From assembly GCA_031368215.1 (NCBI GenBank), contig JANLRD010000270.1, forward strand, positions 1-64,000: 64,000 bases of DNA, written 5' to 3'. The DNA comes from JANLQX01 sp031368215. GTDB lineage: Bacteria > Actinomycetota > Acidimicrobiia > Acidimicrobiales > JANYDT01. A program made the position numbers and the translations under genes. This document shows, one piece after another, positions 57,866 to 64,000 of this stretch (its first letter is position 1; each line of letters begins with the position of its first letter). Under the pieces are notes generated by a model. That model saw only the letters and a program-made list of their open reading frames with translations, ran no database searches and was not told where the DNA came from.

Positions 57866-58007
57866 TCCCTTGTCTACATCGGCTCGCTCGTTCGGTCGGC
57901 CCGACGCCCGGGGTCCGCTCCGGACCTGCCGGACGGCTCTTGGTAACGAAAGCGCGCGGGAGCGGGCAGTGTCAGCGGCGGAGCCAGTTGCGTCCGCTCT
58001 GAGGTCC

Positions 58008-59189
58008 TCAGCGTCGATGCGCGGCGAAGAAGTCCCAGAGCTGGGCGGTGGCGTCGAGAGCTTGGCTGGGTGGATCGACGCCGATCGCCGCCGCGGCTGC
58101 CGTGGGCAGGACGGGGGAACCCGGCCATTGATGACCGGCTCCGGCGATCGTGATGAGGTTCACATCGATGCCGCCGGGGCACGCGCTCGATTGACGGGTA
58201 ACCGGACCGGCGGTGCTCGTCGACGGCGCCGGGCACTTCGCCGCGGTGCGGAACCGTTCGAGTGCGATGGGGACCGACATGCGCACTGTGCCGGCGGCCG
58301 TGCCCTTGGTCGTTGGGGAACCGTCGAATGGGACGTTGGCGTCGGCCTCACCATGGATGTGCAGGACCGAGATCGGCGCTGGGGTCGGACAGTCCGAGGT
58401 GATCGTGCCGGCAACCGGACCGATGGCGGCGAAGCGGCCGGGTCGATCGCAGGCGAGACGGTAGGTGAGCATGGCGCCGTTCGACATGCCGGTGGCGAAC
58501 ACGTTCTTCGGGTCGGCGACCTTCGCGTTCACGAGCGCGTCGATGACGGCGCTGATGAAGCCGACGTCGTCGACGCCGAGCGCGGCCGGCGTGGCGCAGC
58601 ACGAGCCGGCGTTCCATGCGTGGCCGATGGCGATCGGCAGGCCTTCGGGATAGAGCACGGTGAATCCGTCGCGGTCGGCGAGGGCGTCCCATCCGTACGC
58701 CGACTCGGCCTGCTCAGCGCCACCGAACCCGCCGTGCAGCACGACGACGAGGGGACCGGGAACCCGCGGCCAAATCCCGTTGGGGTGGTGGACGATGAAA
58801 CGACGGTCGGCGCCGTTGAACTGCGGTGCTGGGCCGTTGGTGATGGTAGGTGTCGGGATCGCGATGGTCGTCGTGGGCGTGGTCGATGGCTTCGTGGCTG
58901 CGGGTGCTGGGATGATCTTGGTCGTCGGGCTCGACGATGGGCTGGCCGATGGGCTCGACGTCGGCGCAGGTGTGGCGGTGACCACGACCCACTGACGGCG
59001 GCCTCGCTGCACCGCGCAGCGGAGCGTGACGCCCGCGGTGGTCCGTTGGCGGCCGAGTTCACTGCGGCTGCAGCTCCGTCCGACTGATGGCGTCGATGCG
59101 GTAGCCGTCGATATGGTGGTGAGCGGAAGGAGCAGGCCGGCGATGACGACGGTCGCGACTCGTGCTCGGGACAGAAGGGGAGCGTTCAT
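58008..59189 (-). CDS. secreted PHB-depolymerase/feruloyl-esterase-like (CE1, LpqC) hydrolase
   Basis: 393 aa. Signal peptide residues 1-32 (ARVATVVIAGLLLPLTTIST), a small domain with CSRSELGRQRTTAGVTLRC and W, a Thr/Ser/Pro linker (about 70-120), then an alpha/beta hydrolase: PLVVVLHGGFGGAEQ, WNAGSCCATPAALGVDDVGFI, nucleophile VFATGMSNGAM, and HIHGEADANVPFDG. This is the esterase_phb/LpqC pattern; the natural ester is unknown. The ATG at 59189 has GAGAGGA upstream. Secreted to the cell surface or medium. Confidence 0.88.
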   Translation of the reverse strand: MNAPLLSRARVATVVIAGLLLPLTTISTATASTPSVGRSCSRSELGRQRTTAGVTLRCAVQRGRRQWVVVTATPAPTSSPSASPSSSPTTKIIPAPAATKPSTTPTTTIAIPTPTITNGPAPQFNGADRRFIVHHPNGIWPRVPGPLVVVLHGGFGGAEQAESAYGWDALADRDGFTVLYPEGLPIAIGHAWNAGSCCATPAALGVDDVGFISAVIDALVNAKVADPKNVFATGMSNGAMLTYRLACDRPGRFAAIGPVAGTITSDCPTPAPISVLHIHGEADANVPFDGSPTTKGTAAGTVRMSVPIALERFRTAAKCPAPSTSTAGPVTRQSSACPGGIDVNLITIAGAGHQWPGSPVLPTAAAAAIGVDPPSQALDATAQLWDFFAAHRR

Positions 59190-59234
59190 CGGTCCTCTCG
59201 GAATCAGGCGCGCCGTCGTTGCCACGGGGCAAGC

Positions 59235-60509
59235 CTACGGACCCGCCCTCACGGCCGAAGGTGAACGGCCGCAACGGATCTGGCGAAGTCGTCCAAGGCA
59301 CGCCTCGCGAGCGTGCGCGATCGAGACGTGATCGTCGTCTTCCGGGGGTGGTGGTGGCCAGGGTTCCGGGGTTTCGTTGTCGACGGTCCAGGTGCCGTTG
59401 GGTTGTCGGGTGATGTTGTTGCCGGTTTCGTGGCGGTGGGTGTGGTGTCCGTTGGTGCACATGAGTTTCATGTGGTCGAGGTCGGTGCGTCCGTTCGGGG
59501 TGTCCCAGGGTGGGTCGTGGTCGGCGTCGCAGCGGTTCCATGGTGTGGTGCAGCCGGGGTAGGCGCAGGTGCCCCCTTCACGCAATGCGAGAGCGAGTTT
59601 CTGGAGCGCGGATGCGAGCCTCCGGGACCGGCCGAACTTCATCACCGCGCCATCTGATGATTGGATGGCGGCGTAGAGGTCGGTGCGGGCGTCGTTGATG
59701 AGGTCGATGGCGTCGTCGGTGGGGAGTGGCCCGTCACCGAGGATCTGCGCTTGGAGTGTTTCGGCTTGGACGGTGACGATGAGGGCAGTCCGCGCCGGGC
59801 CGGTGTTGTTGGTGGTGTCGCCCAACACCAGGGAGACGAGGGCGTCGGCGAGGCGTCGTTCGCGGGGTTCGTCGTCGTGTGCGCCGGCGGTGTCGGCACG
59901 TTCGGGGTGGGCGGCGCGCCAGGCGGTGTCGCAGGCGTGGTTGATGGCGGCTTTGATGCGTTCGCCTTCCAACGTCGGAAGGATTCCGCGGAAGCCGACG
60001 CAGCCGTCGTCGGCTTTGAAGAACCGGAGGGACCGGGCGGCGCGTTGGCGGGCGCGCCATCCGTCGGCGTCGCGGTTGATGCGGTAGCCGTCGACGGTTT
60101 TGGCGAAGTCGTCGGGTGATTGGCTGGGTGCCAGTTCGAAGAGTTCGGCGGCTTCGGTGGGGTCGGTGATGGGGGCGAGTTTGCGGAGGTGTTCGCCGGT
60201 GACGGTTCCGTCGGCGAGGGCGTCGTCGGCGCCGGGGATGCGGGTGACGACGTCGGCGACTGCTTCGGCTTTGGCGGCTTCGGCGGCGGACATGCCGAAT
60301 CCTCGGGCGAGGGTGGCTTTGGTGTCGCGCCCGGTTTCGGTTTTCATGACGCCGACGAGGACGGCTTCGGCGGAGGCGAGTTCGCCGCGGAGTCGTCCGA
60401 GCTCACGCAACCCGAGCTTGGCGGTTCCGGCATTCCAGTCAGTCGCGGAGACGCGGGGGACCGACAGGCGCTTGAAGACCCCGATCTGTTCCTCGGCGCT
60501 GGTGCTCAT
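59235..60509 (-). CDS. DUF222/HNH endonuclease-domain protein
   Basis: 424 aa. N-terminal DUF222 helical region (residues 20-300; ARGFGMSAAEAAKAEAVADVV, TVTGEHLRKLAPI, RRLADALVSLVLGD) and a C-terminal HNH fold: CAYPGCTTPWNRCDADHDPPW, then LDHMKLMCTNGHHTHRH. Members of this expanded actinobacterial family are thought to be nucleases of mobile or homing character; the function is unproven. Start ATG 60509 lies 7 nt after TATAGT. Confidence 0.9.
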   Translation of the reverse strand: MSTSAEEQIGVFKRLSVPRVSATDWNAGTAKLGLRELGRLRGELASAEAVLVGVMKTETGRDTKATLARGFGMSAAEAAKAEAVADVVTRIPGADDALADGTVTGEHLRKLAPITDPTEAAELFELAPSQSPDDFAKTVDGYRINRDADGWRARQRAARSLRFFKADDGCVGFRGILPTLEGERIKAAINHACDTAWRAAHPERADTAGAHDDEPRERRLADALVSLVLGDTTNNTGPARTALIVTVQAETLQAQILGDGPLPTDDAIDLINDARTDLYAAIQSSDGAVMKFGRSRRLASALQKLALALREGGTCAYPGCTTPWNRCDADHDPPWDTPNGRTDLDHMKLMCTNGHHTHRHETGNNITRQPNGTWTVDNETPEPWPPPPPEDDDHVSIAHAREACLGRLRQIRCGRSPSAVRAGP

Positions 60510-60516
60510 GGAACCA

Positions 60517-60522
60517 ACTATA
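60517..60522 (-). promoter_or_regulatory. -10 hexamer TATAGT of HNH gene
   Basis: TATAGT (minus strand), 7 nt before the ATG at 60509. Confidence 0.5.
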
Positions 60523-60639
60523 GAACACCCGTACGACAGACCCAAACGTATGCGTGGAAAATTCTTCCGAGGAACGAATCTCGCGCTCAGGACCGCCAAG
60601 ACCACTTGAGAACACCGCCCATTCCGTCGAAGAGGAGGA

Positions 60640-61719
60640 ATGAAGAACCTGGCGGCTCTTCGAGATCGTTTGGTCGACGCGGTGCGTCGCAGGAAGGTCA
60701 CCTCGAGAGGGCGGGCCGGCGCCTGGGGGAGAACCCGGGAGCGGCAGCGGTTGTGGGATGCCCTTGTGGCCGTTGGATGGAAGGCGTGGCCGATGCCTGT
60801 GTTCTGCGCGCTGATTATTTACGGGCTGAATGTCGCTCCAATCAAGCCTTGGTACAAGGGAGCACTCACTGGGGGCTTTGTCGTCGTCATGGTTGCCTTG
60901 GTGTTGTGGGCATTGGTGTCGGTGATCGGAGCTGCTCCGCGGATGGCAGGGGCCGCGGCCGAACTGGAAACTGCTCGGGCGTTGTCGAGTCTCTCCCGAC
61001 GAGCGTTCGTCGCGCACGATGTCCAGTTCCCGGCACGCGGCAACGCAGATCACGTGGTGGTTGGTCAGGCGGGTGTGTTCGTGGTCGAGACGAAGTGGAC
61101 GGCGCCCAGCGTGTCGGACAGCGCCTATGAACGCGGACTGCTGCAGCGTGCAACGACCCAGGCTAGGCAAACGGCGAAGAACCTGCGGCTCCGATTGTTC
61201 GCCGTCCCCCATCAGATTCGCGTTGACGTGCGGCCGATCGTTGTCCTGTGGGGCGGATGGGATTCGCGACCCGATGTCGACGAGATCGATGGCGTCCCTG
61301 TGATCCGCGGTTCGGCGTTGGCGAAGTGGATGGACACTCGGATCGCCGAGGATGTTCACGAGGTCCAACGACCCTCGATCGAGCGTGCGATAGCATCGTT
61401 TGTCGCCCAGTCGGACCGGCGTGCCGAGGACGAACCTGCGTCGCCGATGGTCGTGCAACACGGGCCGGTCGTTCTTGCCGAGGGTTCCCTCATCGCCTTC
61501 GGCGTTCTGTTGGCGATGGTGGTGGCGCTGAACTGGAGCGGCGTGAGCGCAGAATGGTGGTTCGTGGCGATCTTCGCTGCCGCGGTGGGCGCCTGGTTCG
61601 CTTCGGGGAAGATCTCGCATCGGGCTCGTGTCCGGGCATGGCTGATCGTGTCCGCGCACTGGTGGTCCGGGGTCGTGGCTCTCGGAGGTGGGTTCGCGGT
61701 GTTCAGTCTTATCCGATGA
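60640..61719 (+). CDS. NERD-domain membrane protein
   Basis: 359 aa. Two TM helices (about 50-66, 77-98), then a NERD (nuclease-related) domain with GNADHVVVGQAGVFVVETKW, the restriction-like Asp/Glu-x-Lys core, and two C-terminal TM helices (about 283-322) plus a final hydrophobic stretch. The DNA-processing role of NERD proteins is assumed from fold only. Start ATG 60640 has AGGAGGA immediately upstream. Divergent from the HNH gene. Confidence 0.82.
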   Translation: MKNLAALRDRLVDAVRRRKVTSRGRAGAWGRTRERQRLWDALVAVGWKAWPMPVFCALIIYGLNVAPIKPWYKGALTGGFVVVMVALVLWALVSVIGAAPRMAGAAAELETARALSSLSRRAFVAHDVQFPARGNADHVVVGQAGVFVVETKWTAPSVSDSAYERGLLQRATTQARQTAKNLRLRLFAVPHQIRVDVRPIVVLWGGWDSRPDVDEIDGVPVIRGSALAKWMDTRIAEDVHEVQRPSIERAIASFVAQSDRRAEDEPASPMVVQHGPVVLAEGSLIAFGVLLAMVVALNWSGVSAEWWFVAIFAAAVGAWFASGKISHRARVRAWLIVSAHWWSGVVALGGGFAVFSLIR

Positions 61720-61909
61720 GGTGATCCGCGATGCCCGTGGGATCCGCTGTTCAGTGACGTCCCCGCGATCCGCGGTTCGGCGTTGCCGTGTTCGCTTCTC
61801 GGAAAGAGCGGGCGACGGCGCTGGTGGGAGGAGGCGAGTTCCCGGAACCGCGTCGGTGGTGCGCATCGGTGCGACCGCGGTGGTGCCGACTCGGGAGTAG
61901 ACATCAACG

Positions 61910-62518
61910 GTGACCCGACTCGACCGGAACCTCTACAAGGCAATCAACCGTCTCGCCGATCGGACCGGCTCGGCGCACGGCATCGTCCGGCTCTACGCCA
62001 AGGACGGCATCGCGGTATTCGCTGTGCTGCTGCTCGCCGCCTGGTGGCTCGGACGCACGTCGCACACACCGATCGAGAGCGTTGGCAAGGCGGTGTGGGC
62101 CGGTGCCGGAGCGTTGCTGGCCTTGGCGATCAACCAACCGATCGGCTCCGCCATCGACCGGGCCCGTCCGTACGCGGTGATCCCGGCGATGCATCTGCTC
62201 GTCGACAAGACCGCCGACTTCTCGTTCCCGAGCGACCACGCCACGATCGCCGGTGCGGTGGCCGCGGGCCTGTTCCTGGTGAGCCGGCGTCTCGGGCTCA
62301 TCGCTGTCGTCGCGGCGGTCGCCATGGCCTTCGCCCGGGTCTACGTCGGCGCGCACTATCCCGGCGATGTCGCTGCCGGGCTGCTCCTCGGTGCCGCGGT
62401 GACGCTCCTCCTCAGTGGGCTCGCCGCACTCGTGCTCGAGCCGCTGCTGCGGGCGGTCGCCCGGACACCGTTGCGACCTCTTGTCACCACACGAGACGGC
62501 GACGTGGGACTCGCGTAA
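61910..62518 (+). CDS. PAP2-family phosphatase (undecaprenyl-diphosphatase-like)
   Basis: 202 aa, about five TM helices. The three PAP2 motifs are present: AIDRARPY (C1), FPSDHATIAG (C2) and ARVYVGAHYPGDV (C3), with conserved Arg, His and Asp. Likely removes phosphate from undecaprenyl pyrophosphate or phosphatidate outside the membrane. Start GTG 61910. The next gene begins 4 bases after its stop, so they form an operon. Bases 61720-61909 show no gene. Confidence 0.9.
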   Translation: MTRLDRNLYKAINRLADRTGSAHGIVRLYAKDGIAVFAVLLLAAWWLGRTSHTPIESVGKAVWAGAGALLALAINQPIGSAIDRARPYAVIPAMHLLVDKTADFSFPSDHATIAGAVAAGLFLVSRRLGLIAVVAAVAMAFARVYVGAHYPGDVAAGLLLGAAVTLLLSGLAALVLEPLLRAVARTPLRPLVTTRDGDVGLA

Positions 62519-62521
62519 GCG

Positions 62522-62923
62522 ATGATCCGCGTCCTGCTCATCGCGCTCGGATGCCTCGCGGCGTCATGGGTGCTGATGATCGTGCTGGCGGCGAGACTTC
62601 CGCCGGGCATCCTGAAGGACCTCGCCGGCTTCCTCCCCGCGTGCGTCACCACGATCAAGACGCTGCGCAAGGACCCGCGGGTTCCTCGACGGGCCAAGCT
62701 GGCGATCGCGTTCGCCGGGGTCTGGGTGATCTCACCGATCGACCTCATTCCCGAGTTCTTGCCGGTCATCGGTCCCCTCGACGACATCGTCGTTGTCGCG
62801 CTGGCGTTCCGTTACGCCGCACGGCAGATCCCGTCGGACGTGCTCTTCGACGCGTGGCCCGCCGACCCGAACCTGCTCCGTCGCCTCCTCGGCTCACGCA
62901 AATCAACCATCGACGCGCCCTGA
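62522..62923 (+). CDS. DUF1232 (YkvA-like) membrane protein
   Basis: 133 aa. One N-terminal TM helix (residues 3-20), then the DUF1232 core LRKDPRVPRRAKLAIAFAGVWVISPIDLIPEFLPVIGPLDDIVVVALAFRYAARQIP. The function is unknown. ATG 62522 lies directly after the PAP2 stop. Bases 62924-63160 contain no feature I can support. Confidence 0.9.
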   Translation: MIRVLLIALGCLAASWVLMIVLAARLPPGILKDLAGFLPACVTTIKTLRKDPRVPRRAKLAIAFAGVWVISPIDLIPEFLPVIGPLDDIVVVALAFRYAARQIPSDVLFDAWPADPNLLRRLLGSRKSTIDAP

Positions 62924-63160
62924 CCGCGTGCCCTCGCGTTGTTGTGTGCGCAGTCGCTCCGGGGGCTACCCGGTGCACCGAGTATCTCGGCTGTGTGGGG
63001 ATGTCGGGCCGATGCGGCCGGAGGTGACGCGTCCGCCTGACCTGCATCGCGACAGCGACCGAGGACCTACTCCACGATGAACCCGGACAGAGTCGACCAG
63101 CGCTAGTGGCCAGTTCGTCCGGATGCTTGGGCCTTGACGTGGCACCCGCAATCGGGATGG

Positions 63161-63508
63161 TCAGCTGGTTGCTGGCTCGATGATCAGCAGAGCTGCTTCG
63201 TCGTCGCCGGCGAACTCGTCGACAGCGTCGAGACCAGTTCGAAGGGTCTGCACCGCGAGCTCCGTCGCGGCGTTGCCGATGCGAAGCCAAATGGTCTTTG
63301 GCGGTTGGCCATACAAGAAGGACAGCTGACGAAAGTCAGAGTCTTTCGACACGATGGTGAACTCGTTGGTCTTGGCGAACTCCCAAAATCGCGCGGTCTT
63401 CGGTGGTATCGAGCCCGACCGACGTGACATGTACCGACCCCGGGAAGAGATCGTCGAGTTCGGGTACGAGCCTTCGAGAGAGAGATTCTGGTCGAAGAGC
63501 AGTTTCAC
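63161..63508 (-). pseudogene. DUF5615 PIN-like toxin with two compensating frame shifts
   Basis: The continuous frame reads MKLLFDQNLS then an unrelated stretch, then WEFAKTNEFTIVSKDSDFRQLSFLYGQPPKTIWLRIGN. The lost middle is intact in another frame (SRRLVPELDDLFPGSVHVTSVGLDTTEDRAIL). Relative to the family, two extra bases lie in a CTCTCTCTC tract (near 63480) and one extra T in the TTTT run (near 63395), +3 in all, so about 27 residues are scrambled. The PIN-like acidic site is probably broken. GTG 63508 overlaps the antitoxin stop (GTGA). Sequencing error in the two tracts is an alternative. Confidence 0.75.
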
Positions 63509-63726
63509 GCGGTGGCGGCGAGCCGGCGCTCACGGAGCGCAGCGAAGTTCAGCGCGGCACGAACGTGGTCGACGGTCAACTCCGGGAAATCGGCCACGAT
63601 CTCCCCGGTGGACATGCCACCAGCGAGGTACTCAAGGACGTCGTAGACCGTGATTCTGGTTCCCACGAAACACGGCTTGCCGCCCCGGACCCCGGAACGG
63701 ACGTCGATGAGTTGGCCGAGGTCCAT
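63505..63726 (-). CDS. DUF433 antitoxin (VapB45-like)
   Basis: 73 aa. GVRGGKPCFVGTRITVYDVLEYLAGGMSTGEIVADFPELTVDHVRAALNFAA is the DUF433 HTH-like domain. DUF433 proteins pair with DUF5615 PIN-like toxins; the pair overlaps by 4 nt here. ATG 63726 is used; a TTG two codons upstream is possible. The module may be inactive because the toxin is frameshifted. Confidence 0.85.
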   Translation of the reverse strand: MDLGQLIDVRSGVRGGKPCFVGTRITVYDVLEYLAGGMSTGEIVADFPELTVDHVRAALNFAALRERRLAATA

Positions 63727-63849
63727 GGTCAAGGAAATCCACCCTTCCGCTACGGCGCCGAGGTGTGGCGAAGCCGCTTGTTCCGCGAGCAGTGCGCGCC
63801 GGTTCCGAGTGGAACGGCGAGATGAAGTTCGGTCACCGCTGGCTGGTGG

Positions 63850-64000
63850 TCAGGCGACGCTGAGATAGGCGCGGAGAGCCGTGCGCATCACGTCACTGGC
63901 GTTCGTGCCGTCCCGCTGCGCCCGCGCCTCGAGGGCAGCGCGGAGTTCGGGGTCGAGGCGAACGGGGAAGACGTCGGCAGCGGCGGTGCCGAGCGAAGGC
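63850..64000 (-). CDS. ribbon-helix-helix (CopG-like) protein, N-terminus beyond window
   Basis: The last 50 residues are visible, with FPVRLDPELRAALEARAQRDG and NASDVMRTALRAYL, a ribbon-helix-helix DNA-binding pattern typical of antitoxins. The start lies beyond base 64000. It is probably the 3'-most gene of a separate module on the minus strand. Confidence 0.75.
   Translation of the reverse strand, partial: PSLGTAAADVFPVRLDPELRAALEARAQRDGTNASDVMRTALRAYLSVA

Noticed and set aside
62924..63160. Possible small genes in the gap after DUF1232
   Set aside because: The open frames there lack start signals and recognisable sequence.
1..64000. tRNA, rRNA or prophage genes
   Set aside because: None was recognised by eye on either strand; a dedicated tRNA search was not possible here.

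Overview
The window is a stretch of a high-GC actinobacterial chromosome. The gene content suggests an Acidimicrobiia-like organism: F420- and flavin-linked luciferase-like (LLM) oxidoreductases, an NADPH:F420 reductase-type gene, F420-class PPOX proteins, YtcJ-type and D-aminoacylase-type amidohydrolases, DUF222-HNH and VapBC genes, and many starts with no Shine-Dalgarno but a TANNNT hexamer 6-8 nt upstream, as in leaderless actinobacterial mRNAs. The taxonomic call is inference. I see no rRNA, tRNA, CRISPR array or intact insertion sequence.

Layout. 1-5.6 kb: PrkA kinase (cut by the left edge), a bestrophin/F420-reductase pair divergent from a TetR gene, and a DJ-1/PfpI protein. 6-10.8 kb: one 1605-codon gene joining an FtsX/MacB-type permease to an alpha/beta hydrolase and a glycerophosphodiester phosphodiesterase-like domain. 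10.9-22.5 kb: metabolic genes (amidohydrolase, methyltransferases, alditol oxidase, LLM enzyme, cupins, COG0523 GTPase, PPOX, EamA transporter, CoA transferase) and a vapBC module. 22.5-33.6 kb: acyl-CoA synthetase, an SsuD-like/amidotransferase/TauD-like group, a His-rich EamA exporter divergent from an MMPL exporter across a CsoR-type palindrome, then an LLM/hydrolase pair and GNAT genes with two 88-bp repeats. 33.9-41.3 kb: secreted Ig-like protein, amidohydrolase pair, Zn alcohol dehydrogenase, and an unrecognised small-protein/helical-protein locus behind two palindromes. 41.4-53.6 kb: a reductase operon, a TetR gene, and a long forward transcription unit (carotenoid oxygenase, kinase-like protein, branched-chain-type ABC importer). 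53.8-64 kb: MFS, sterol-desaturase-like, nitroreductase, MerB-like, esterase, HNH, NERD, PAP2 and DUF1232 genes, a damaged DUF433/DUF5615 module, and an RHH protein cut by the right edge.

Most unusual points. (1) The MerB-like gene at 57191-57853 (-) is interrupted by one in-frame TGA exactly where the family has a conserved Cys, followed 19 nt later by the loop of a SECIS-like hairpin, so it is probably a selenoprotein. (2) In the ABC importer operon, three micro-ORFs (23, 29 and 29 codons) bridge livHM-livG-livF, every junction being a 4-nt GTGA/ATGA overlap. (3) The permease-hydrolase-phosphodiesterase fusion has one additional membrane segment that would place both enzyme domains outside the cell. 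(4) The TetR at 45046 lies between two TTAC-N5-GTAA sites, one before the reductase operon and one inside the promoter of the carotenoid-oxygenase/ABC unit, suggesting a catabolic regulon for an apocarotenoid- or stilbene-like substrate.
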